A stretch of DNA of 6,046 nt, from the NCBI GenBank assembly GCA_046345315.1, contig JBKDKA010000054.1:1-6046 (forward strand), read 5' to 3'. The stretch comes from F1-80-MAGs062 sp046345315. Lineage in GTDB: Bacteria; Planctomycetota; Planctomycetia; Planctomycetales; Planctomycetaceae. The notes below the pieces were generated by a model that was not told the DNA's origin, made no database searches, and was given only the letters and a program-made list of their open reading frames with translations. Shown piece after piece: positions 1 to 4,504 of this stretch (position 1 is its first letter; each line of letters opens with the position of its first letter). The position numbers and the translations under genes were made by a program.

Positions 1-1
1 T

Positions 2-300
2 CGACACTTCTGGGACCAGACCGATGCGGTTGGAGGTCGGGAGTTCTTTGACTCCTGGTACGCCTGGGCCATCCGTTCTCGCCTCGAGCCCGTCAAAAAA
101 GTCGCACGAATGCTGAAGGATCGCCTGGATCGGATTCTGACATGGTTCACGTCTCCCATCAGCAACGGTCCGGCGGAAGGATTCAACAGCAGGATCCAGT
201 CCATTAAGTCCGCAGCCAGAGGTTTCGTCTCTTCCAGCACTATCGAATCCGAGTTCTCTTCTTATGCGGAAAACTCAGCCTCAAACCTCAAATTCTGTAG
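2..300 (+). pseudogene. ISL3-family transposase, C-terminal part, frameshifted
   Basis: The reading frame is open from the left window edge, so the 5' part lies outside. The translation runs HFWDQTDAVGGREFFDSWY..., then SNGPAEGFNSRIQSIKSAARGF, the C-terminal signature of ISL3 DDE transposases; the Glu of AEGFN is the likely third catalytic acidic residue. After ARGF (about 223-225) the frame should continue as R-x-F-x-x-Y-R-I-R-x-L-F-x-x-G-K-L. That sequence is present, but one frame over (226-300, ending at TAG 298-300), so one T appears to be missing from the TTT run. Without the shift, translation runs on to a stop at 350-352 with an unrelated tail. The catalytic Glu lies before the lesion, so residual activity is conceivable, but the C-terminus is altered. 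Family assignment is from motif recognition. Confidence 0.85.
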
Positions 301-323
301 CCACGAAATTCCCAGAAGAACCC
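301..323 (+). repeat. Probable right terminal inverted repeat of the ISL3 element
   Basis: The 23 nt directly after the restored transposase stop begin CCACGAAATTCCC and end in GAAGAACCC. Read on the opposite strand this is GGGTTCTTC...GAATTTCGTGG, the style of terminal repeat seen in ISL3 elements, which begin with G-rich, TTC-containing ends. The matching left end is outside the window, so neither the repeat nor the expected 8-bp target duplication can be verified. Confidence 0.5.
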
Positions 324-374
324 TTCTTACAGGAGGTCTCTTACTTGAGTAAAGACTGATCGCATTGCTGTTCT

Positions 375-443
375 AAACGCCTACGCATTAAGCACTTATG
401 CGTTAACTGAATGCCATTCCAGAATGCCCCTTATCGCGATTCC
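375..443 (+). repeat. IS4-type right-end relic, copy 1 (left bracket of the toxin block)
   Basis: AAACGCCTA (375-383), GAATGCCATTC (409-419) and GAATGCCCC (422-430) recur in the same order and orientation at 4462-4496, just behind the IS4-family transposase stop. The right-hand part, 421-443, also matches 3962-3985 with one base missing and one C/T change. Copy 1 carries about 22 extra bases between AAACGCCTA and GAATGCC compared with the 4462 copy. No transposase coding sequence accompanies this copy. I read it as a solo remnant of the 3' end of a related IS. Confidence 0.55.
383..403. other. Small hairpin within the IS end relic
   Basis: ACGCAT (383-388) pairs with ATGCGT (398-403), and AAG pairs with CTT inside, leaving one bulged T and a 2-nt loop. 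It lies about 70 nt beyond the stop of the minus-strand immunity gene, so it could act as a weak transcription end. There is no T-run after it on either strand, so a classical terminator is not supported. Confidence 0.3.
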
Positions 444-473
444 ATTATTGCCATTCCTCAGAAAGCTGGCAGA

Positions 474-815
474 CTACATTTTAGTGAATCCAATGAACTC
501 AATCCCATGGCTATACCATCTGACCCCGAGCATCTCATCAAATGCACAGTATTCGTCGGTCGTTTCGTCATAGCTAACAAAGAAGTCGGCCAGCCACATC
601 AGCTTTGTATGAAAGACGATGTTCATCCGGAAAATGTTCTTGAATCGAAAACGAATCAGGCCCGACGTTCTTTTGTCATCGTCGCAAAAATAGAACTCGA
701 CGCCCATTTCCGTTGCCCCTTCGGAGTTTTCATTTATCTGGAGAACTGTAATTCTGCCGCATTTGGAGAAGTCAAACTCAGGGACAATAAGTCTTGCGTC
801 TTCAAGCCATTTCAT
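474..815 (-). CDS. Putative immunity protein 1 (unrecognised family)
   Basis: This encodes a 113-residue protein starting at ATG (813-815) and ending at TAG. A good Shine-Dalgarno (GAAGGAG, 824-830) sits 8 nt before the ATG, so this start is secure. It begins 24 nt after the stop of the Hint-toxin gene at 840-1988, on the same strand, which is the usual position of the cognate immunity gene. The protein is acidic to neutral, with no signal peptide or membrane segment, so it is probably cytoplasmic. It has several beta-strand-like stretches (GRITVLQI, VEFYFCDDD, LIRFRFKN) and an aromatic C-terminal part (VRWYSHGIEFIGF). Small size, lack of export signal and position support the immunity role, which would be to bind and block the toxin domain. 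I do not recognise the family, and function is inferred from context only. Confidence 0.75.
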   Translation of the reverse strand: MKWLEDARLIVPEFDFSKCGRITVLQINENSEGATEMGVEFYFCDDDKRTSGLIRFRFKNIFRMNIVFHTKLMWLADFFVSYDETTDEYCAFDEMLGVRWYSHGIEFIGFTKM

Positions 816-823
816 CGCTGCAA

Positions 824-830
824 CTCCTTC
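824..830 (-). promoter_or_regulatory. Ribosome binding site of immunity gene 1
   Basis: Minus-strand GAAGGAG, 8 nt before the ATG at 815. It lies in the gap after the toxin 1 stop (TGA at 840-842), so immunity 1 can be translated independently of the toxin gene on a shared transcript. Confidence 0.7.
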
Positions 831-839
831 TCAGAAGTC

Positions 840-1988
840 TCATTCGAGCCCCATGACGCCCGGGACGTTGCCTCTGAGCCACTCAGCAATGTTCCCTGTT
901 TTGAAACCGTCAGCGGTCTTGTCGCCAAACGTTTCATTCCTGATGTGGTAGTGAGGGTCAGCGTGCAATAGCCCAGTGCTCGGATGGGTCGTAAAGTCAG
1001 TTCTGCCGGTTAATCTACCGTATTTATCATAGTGCCCAACGGTGGTGTATGAGTATTGCTCATTTGTGGCAAGCTGTTGCTTCACATTGTTTTTTATTCC
1101 AGGCGTTACCTGAGCAGGCATGTCACCCCGCCAATACTTACGGTATAGATCAGCTTCGTCTTTACTCATCAGGTCAACGAAGCTGCAGTCATTATGTACA
1201 AGCAATCCGCTGCTGGCGACATGGTAAACATGTTGCCCATCGACTTCGAGGTTGAACACCATTTCTGGTGGGCCTCGGTGGGGATGAATTCTTGTTAGGG
1301 TGGCGGATTGGCCAGTGACGGTGCGGAACTGTTCGCCGACCTTTAACTGACCAGCGACGACGAAGTTCTGTCGAGTCTGGCTCCAGATCGGATGCGTATC
1401 CGTAACACCCAGCGGTTCATCAAGACCGGTGATGTCCAGATAGACGATGTTGGCTCCCGGATGTGCCATCGTGCCGGTCACCACATTGCGGCCAGTGCCG
1501 TCGTCTGGTTCGATGAATGGACACGGATCAATTCCAACAACCCGAGCCGGTCCATTCAGCCCCATTTCGTGCAGTTCCATCTGGATGGAACCACCGACGA
1601 CAGCACCGGTCGACTCCAGCCAGGATAGAGGTCTCAGAAAGGCAAGGTCATACTCCACGCCACTCTGAATCATGTGCAAACGAACGGCCCGCCATGTGGC
1701 AGGATCGATCTCTGATGGACTCTGCGTTTCATGCCGCAAAGGATTCCGCCCGACCACTCGCTGACCAAGCTGGAGGTCTTCGATATTCTTCGAGACCAGT
1801 TTGACGTCGACAGCGGCTTGAAGCTCCGCTCGTTGACTGGTCTCCGAAGTCACCTTGGCAGCGACATCAGCCGTCATCGGTCGAAAAGAGAACACGCAGC
1901 CAACAATCAAACAGGCTGCTATCGCCAATCGACGAGGCCAAGAAAACGATGGCTGAGAGTCAAAATTGTCCTGACGGGAGGTATTCAA
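840..1988 (-). CDS. Polymorphic toxin 1: leader, long Hint domain and C-terminal toxin domain
   Basis: The predicted protein has 382 residues from a TTG start (1986-1988); no ATG or GTG lies upstream before an in-frame TGA, and no clear Shine-Dalgarno is visible. Residues 1-57 form a leader with PRR followed by a short hydrophobic stretch (21-35) and a lipobox-like LIVGC (27-31). Residues about 62-266 form a Hint (intein-like self-cleaving) domain: KNIEDLQLGQRV at the start, an intein block-B TxxH (T196-H199, in VTDTHPIW), and LLVHN with the terminal His265-Asn266. The usual first cysteine of Hint domains is absent. Residues 267-382 form the variable toxin part, containing YGRLTGRTDF, THP and LHADPHYH (His342, His346, His348). 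These are candidate catalytic or metal-binding residues, in a domain I cannot assign. Asn266 is where autocleavage would release it. At 382 residues it is far shorter than complete Rhs-type toxins and has no Rhs repeats. Immunity 1 follows 24 nt downstream. Confidence 0.85.
   Translation of the reverse strand: MNTSRQDNFDSQPSFSWPRRLAIAACLIVGCVFSFRPMTADVAAKVTSETSQRAELQAAVDVKLVSKNIEDLQLGQRVVGRNPLRHETQSPSEIDPATWRAVRLHMIQSGVEYDLAFLRPLSWLESTGAVVGGSIQMELHEMGLNGPARVVGIDPCPFIEPDDGTGRNVVTGTMAHPGANIVYLDITGLDEPLGVTDTHPIWSQTRQNFVVAGQLKVGEQFRTVTGQSATLTRIHPHRGPPEMVFNLEVDGQHVYHVASSGLLVHNDCSFVDLMSKDEADLYRKYWRGDMPAQVTPGIKNNVKQQLATNEQYSYTTVGHYDKYGRLTGRTDFTTHPSTGLLHADPHYHIRNETFGDKTADGFKTGNIAEWLRGNVPGVMGLE
1818..1988 (-). 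repeat. Leader repeat, copy in toxin 1
   Basis: This is the first 57 codons of the toxin 1 gene. Aligned without gaps to 3306-3476, I count 27 differences in 171 nt (about 84% identity), with 49 of 57 residues the same. Similarity continues past this block as DVKLV(S/T)KNIED after an 8-codon insertion in the other copy, then fades. This is a duplicated gene start, not a random coding similarity. Confidence 0.85.
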
Positions 1989-2012
1989 CGTAAATGCTTT
2001 CGCAATAGCGAT

Positions 2013-2102
2013 TCAGAATTGGTTCCAGCCGCCGTATTTCTCCGTGTCCGGGCCGTTCTTTGCCTCAAACTGGGAGTAAGAATGATTCGTACACAACGGG
2101 AT
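2013..2102 (-). other. Possible coding remnant in the gap between the two cassettes
   Basis: On the minus strand an open stretch follows an in-frame TGA (2103-2105) and ends at TGA (2013-2015). It reads ...YSQFEAKNGPDTEKYGGWNQF and then stop. The composition (Tyr, Gly, Trp, Asn, charged residues) looks like the tail of a real protein. There is no start codon apart from a TTG (minus-strand bases 2096 to 2094) without a convincing ribosome site. It may be the end of a lost toxin or immunity gene replaced when the cassettes were shuffled. It is short, so chance is a serious alternative. Confidence 0.2.
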
Positions 2103-2114
2103 TCAGCCAAAAGA

Positions 2115-2525
2115 TTAGTTATTGCCCGTGAGAGGCGGTTCGAGAAACCCTCTGCCATTTTTGTGCCGATCGCAAATATCCTCTCGTCTCCAAACAATAT
2201 CAGAGAAGTCGTCCATCAGAACCGACTCCTGCCGACATGCGACCTGACGAATCAGCTCCCGCGCCACGTCCAGCTCCGACAAACGGCCCGAAATATCAAA
2301 GCCTATGACATTCAAGAACGAGCCTGCCCCCGCGCGTTGCAGTTCTTCTCGTTCAATAGCACTGAGTTCAGGGATATCGCTTGCAATATAAGCCCAGATG
2401 ATCTCCCGGTCTTGCGAGGCATATGTAAATACGCCCGGAGCACTCTCTGAAAAGCCCGCGTTCCGTAGATCGTCTGACAGCTGAGCGACATCAGAACATG
2501 TGGTGAAGATAAATGCAGACCGCAC
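2115..2525 (-). CDS. Putative immunity protein 2 (unrecognised family)
   Basis: This encodes 136 residues from a GTG start (2523-2525) to a TAA stop. A Shine-Dalgarno GAAGGGA (2533-2539) lies 7 nt upstream of the GTG, supporting this start. It begins 15 nt after the stop of the nuclease-type toxin gene at 2541-3476, on the same strand, as expected for its cognate immunity gene. There is no signal peptide or membrane helix, so it should be cytoplasmic. The sequence shows an N-terminal strand (SAFIFTTCSDV), a likely strand-turn-strand (VFTYASQDREIIWAYI), an AxELIRQ helix and an acidic-aromatic stretch near the C-terminus (MDDFSDIVWRREDI), a style seen in several small immunity proteins. I cannot name the family. 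The role, neutralising the toxin 2 nuclease domain, is inferred from gene order. Confidence 0.75.
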   Translation of the reverse strand: MRSAFIFTTCSDVAQLSDDLRNAGFSESAPGVFTYASQDREIIWAYIASDIPELSAIEREELQRAGAGSFLNVIGFDISGRLSELDVARELIRQVACRQESVLMDDFSDIVWRREDICDRHKNGRGFLEPPLTGNN

Positions 2526-2532
2526 AAAAACG

Positions 2533-2539
2533 TCCCTTC
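2533..2539 (-). promoter_or_regulatory. Ribosome binding site of immunity gene 2
   Basis: Minus-strand GAAGGGA, 7 nt before the GTG at 2525. It decides the start: a GTG codon with a well-placed Shine-Dalgarno in the 15-nt gap behind toxin 2. Confidence 0.65.
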
Positions 2540-2540
2540 A

Positions 2541-3476
2541 CTAAGGCGCAACGACCTCGATCAATTCTTGCAGCGACTTCGATGCAATGCCTCCGGCCTC
2601 GTTGATTGACTTCGCCGCGTGTGGCCCAAGATTGGGTGCATGTCCAATCACAGGGAGCCCTAGATTAAGGCGATCAAGAATTTGTTTCGTCAGCCCTTTT
2701 CCATTTCCGCCCTTGACTTCGATGATTGCATTTTTCAGCAGAATGTCGACTTCGCTTCCCCCAACCATCTGATTTACACCAACGACATGCCCCGGATAGG
2801 CGGCCTCGATGGCATTTGCAATGTTGGCGACGTGAGGGTCGTTGGAATAAAAGTTGTTGGCATTATGCACCAGCATTACCGGCTTGTCAGCCGACGCAGC
2901 AACGAAGTATGTGTGATACTCGGTCACCTGGAAGTTGAAGACGGGAACACCCTTCGAAAATTCTTCACGGGCCGAACTGACAAGCGTTTGCGTTTGGCCG
3001 TTTGGGCCTGTTACGGAATGCCCGACAATCAGTGATCCGGCTTCGACAAATTCTTCGGCCGTGACCGACCAAAACGGATGCTCGTCCGTCGTCGACAACG
3101 TTTGTTGAGTGCCATTCGGAGCTTCAAACGTCAGATGACGAAGATGGTGCGAAACTCGCTGGTAGGTTTCTTTCACCGGCTTCAAACCGATCCCCGAACC
3201 ATGCTCATCGCGAGCCAACACCAGATCGCCCGCCTCGATGTCTTCAATGTTCTTCGTCACCAGTTTGACGTCGGCCTCGGCTGGGACTGTTAAGTCGACA
3301 GAGCCTTGAAGCTCCGCTCGCTGGCTGGTCTCCGAAGTCACTTTGGCAGCGACATCCTGAGTCATCGCTCGAAGAGAGAACACACAGCCAACAATTAAAC
3401 AGGCCGGAATCGCCAATCGACGCGGCCACGAAAACGATGGCTGAGAATCAGAATTACCCGGGATAGAAGTATTCAG
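2541..3476 (-). CDS. Polymorphic toxin 2: leader, Hint domain and PD-(D/E)xK-type nuclease
   Basis: I place the start at CTG (3474-3476), giving 311 residues. That codon aligns exactly with the TTG start of toxin 1, the leader homology begins there, and AAGGA sits 10 nt upstream. A conventional call would be TTG at 3416 (291 residues), which would remove the PRR n-region. Residues 1-57 are the shared leader with hydrophobic stretch and LIVGC. Residues about 68-205 form a Hint domain: KNIEDIEAGDLVLARD, block-B TTDEHPFW (T130-H133) and terminal MLVHN (His204-Asn205). The first cysteine is missing. Residues 206-311 are the toxin: GGSEVDILLKNAIIEVKGG gives Asp244, Glu253 and Lys255, the D-x(8)-E-x-K core of PD-(D/E)xK nucleases, with Glu242 nearby. 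It probably cleaves DNA or RNA in a target cell after release at Asn205. Immunity 2 follows after 15 nt. Confidence 0.85.
   Translation of the reverse strand: MNTSIPGNSDSQPSFSWPRRLAIPACLIVGCVFSLRAMTQDVAAKVTSETSQRAELQGSVDLTVPAEADVKLVTKNIEDIEAGDLVLARDEHGSGIGLKPVKETYQRVSHHLRHLTFEAPNGTQQTLSTTDEHPFWSVTAEEFVEAGSLIVGHSVTGPNGQTQTLVSSAREEFSKGVPVFNFQVTEYHTYFVAASADKPVMLVHNANNFYSNDPHVANIANAIEAAYPGHVVGVNQMVGGSEVDILLKNAIIEVKGGNGKGLTKQILDRLNLGLPVIGHAPNLGPHAAKSINEAGGIASKSLQELIEVVAP
3306..3476 (-). repeat. Leader repeat, copy in toxin 2
   Basis: This is the partner of 1818-1988. The first 57 codons encode the same N-terminal segment (DSQPSFSWPRR, hydrophobic stretch, DVAAKVTSETSQRAELQ). Just after it, this copy carries 8 extra codons (DLTVPAEA region) before DVKLVTKNIED, and then the two genes diverge into different Hint subtypes. 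Confidence 0.85.
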
Positions 3477-3486
3477 AAAGAGGTTG

Positions 3487-3491
3487 TCCTT
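3487..3491 (-). promoter_or_regulatory. Candidate ribosome binding site for a CTG start of toxin 2
   Basis: Minus-strand AAGGA, 10 nt before the CTG at 3476. It is the only Shine-Dalgarno-like sequence placed for this gene, and it supports the longer product over the TTG at 3416. The match is short, so it is suggestive only. Confidence 0.35.
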
Positions 3492-3556
3492 ATCGGATGG
3501 ATTTTGAATCAGGGGATGTCAGCGGAAGACCGTTGGTCTCGCGTCACATGGTGGTT

Positions 3557-3619
3557 GGACATTCTTGTCCGACTTTGAGTTGACTGCGTTCTGAAGAGCG
3601 TCGACGGGCAGGAATGTCC
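3557..3619. repeat. Inverted repeat with 15-nt arms
   Basis: GGACATTCTTGTCCG (3557-3571) pairs with CGGGCAGGAATGTCC (3605-3619). All 15 positions pair if two G-U wobbles are allowed. The left arm is itself a small palindrome (GGACA-4 nt-TGTCC). It sits 80-140 nt upstream of the toxin 2 start and could be an operator, an attenuator-like hairpin in the leader, or a dispersed intergenic repeat. Confidence 0.55.
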
Positions 3620-3794
3620 GTACTGCAACTCGATCAAGCACGCCCAAACCTGCGAACCCGACACCGACGCACCAAGGCTTTCCCTTTGCGACGAGCCATC
3701 AGGGCTGCAGCCATCATGAAACCTCAAACCAAAAAACAGCGCTCGATGTCAAGCACTGAATCCCGGTCACGACCGTGTTGGTTCATCCTGCGAT

Positions 3795-3855
3795 TCATCT
3801 GCGGAATCCGCGGTCAAAACCCAAGTGGGCCTGTCACCGCGGATCTCGCGGATGA
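3795..3855. repeat. REP-like palindrome, 20-nt arms
   Basis: Left arm 3795-3814 (TCATCTGCGGAATCCGCGGT) and right arm 3836-3855 (ACCGCGGATCTCGCGGATGA) are complementary at 17 of 20 positions. The 21-nt loop contains a smaller CCC/GGG pairing. The arms are built of near-repeated units of the ATCYGCGG type. This kind of sequence is dispersed between genes in many environmental bacterial genomes. No T-run follows, so it is not a typical terminator. Confidence 0.65.
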
Positions 3856-3961
3856 CGCTGAAAAGAAAATGCTGTCGAAATCCTCAACATCGGTCACACG
3901 TCTGGTATTCCGAAAGCAACGCGCCTGAGAACACACCATGACTGCAGGACACTGATATTTC

Positions 3962-3985
3962 AGAATGTCCCCTTATTGCGATTCC
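3962..3985 (+). repeat. Direct repeat, copy 2 (right bracket of the toxin block)
   Basis: It matches 421-443 at 22 of 24 aligned positions (one missing base and one T/C change). Its first part, GAATGTCCCC, matches the IS4 end at 4487-4496. The homology stops at GATTCC, and the truncated transposase reading begins directly after it. Confidence 0.6.
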
Positions 3986-4471
3986 CGATATCGAGTTCAG
4001 ATCCCCGGATTCCGGGTTCAGGTCGTGACTCTTGCAACGACACTGCTTGACGCAGATCGTTACTCTGCGAGTGATCTGGCGGACCTCTATCGTCTTCGCT
4101 GGGATATTGAAACCAATCTATCGCACCTGAAAACGAGCATGGGTCTGGATGTGCTGAAGTGCAAAACCGTTGACGGTGTACTGAAGGAAATGATCGTGTT
4201 CTGTCTGCTGTATAATCTGATCAGTCTGGTGATGCTGAATGCTGCTCGCACTCAGAATGTGGACGTGCGTCGCATCAGTTTCATCGACGCTCTGCGCTGG
4301 CTCGCGAGCGCAGACGCAGGTGAGACACTCGTACCGCTTGCCGTTAACCCCGACCGCCCCAACCGCTGTGAACCCCGGGTGCGAAAAAGACGACCGAAGC
4401 AATTCCCCGTGATGAAACAGCCACGAAAAATCCTGCAGGATGCACTGAAAAACAAAGGCAGAAACGCCTAA
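3965..4471 (+). pseudogene. IS4-family transposase, 5'-truncated (C-terminal third)
   Basis: The open frame gives 168 residues, but only the C-terminal part of an IS4 DDE transposase is present. Recognisable sequence starts at about residue 8 (RYRVQIPGFRVQVVTLATTL), continues through RYSASDLADLYRLRW, and carries the IS4 signature Y-(2)-R-(3)-E-(6)-K exactly: Tyr42, Arg45, Glu49 (the catalytic Glu) and Lys56. The conserved MIVFCLLYNLISLVML helix follows, then a basic tail to TAA. The first two catalytic Asp residues and the N-terminal domain are absent, so it cannot transpose on its own. The ATG lies inside the direct repeat copy at 3962 and is not the native start. The break at about 3985 joins the two pieces. 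Confidence 0.85.
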
Positions 4472-4500
4472 CGGAATGCCATTCGGGAATGTCCCCATTA
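4462..4500 (+). repeat. Right end of the IS4-family element (copy 3 of the terminal motif)
   Basis: AAACGCCTA overlaps the transposase stop (TAA 4469-4471). It is followed by GAATGCCATTC (4474-4484), GG and GAATGTCCCC (4487-4496). GAATG and CATTC alternate as small palindromes, as expected of a transposase-bound end. The same order occurs at 375-430. WD40 coding sequence resumes within about 10 nt, so the IS boundary lies near 4496-4505. Confidence 0.55.
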
Positions 4501-4504
4501 TTGT

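Larger units (their letters stand above)
3477..3961. other. Noncoding region upstream of the toxin operon
   Basis: Nearly 500 nt without a convincing gene. It should hold the promoter of the minus-strand toxin operon near 3480-3600, but I see no confident -35/-10 pair. It contains two separate imperfect inverted repeats (3557-3619 and 3795-3855), entered on their own. Open frames crossing it on both strands are rich in Arg, Ser and Pro and have no recognisable domain, so I do not call them genes. Confidence 0.6.

Noticed and set aside
383..403. Rho-independent terminator for the toxin operon
   Set aside because: The hairpin is short and bulged and no T-run follows it on the minus strand.
411..971. 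186-codon open frame on the plus strand
   Set aside because: It is antisense to immunity 1 and the end of toxin 1. Its start lies inside the IS end relic and it has no recognisable domain.
1731..2450. 239-codon open frame on the plus strand
   Set aside because: It spans the start of toxin 1, the gap and most of immunity 2 in antisense. It is rich in Arg and Ser, has no domain, and the minus-strand genes have clear motifs and ribosome sites.
2312..2551. Minus-strand 79-codon frame overlapping the toxin 2 stop and immunity 2
   Set aside because: It is a shifted frame of immunity 2; the GTG at 2525 has the better-placed Shine-Dalgarno and a more protein-like product.
3414..3416. TTG at 3416 as the start of toxin 2
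   Set aside because: It would remove 20 codons that are clearly homologous to the toxin 1 leader, including the basic residues before the hydrophobic stretch. Kept only as a fallback.
3614..3928. 104-codon open frame in the region upstream of the toxins
   Set aside because: It runs through the palindrome at 3795-3855, is dominated by Arg and Ser, and has no domain or ribosome site.
375..4500. CRISPR-like array suggested by repeated motifs
   Set aside because: Only three imperfect copies exist, thousands of bases apart, with no regular spacers.
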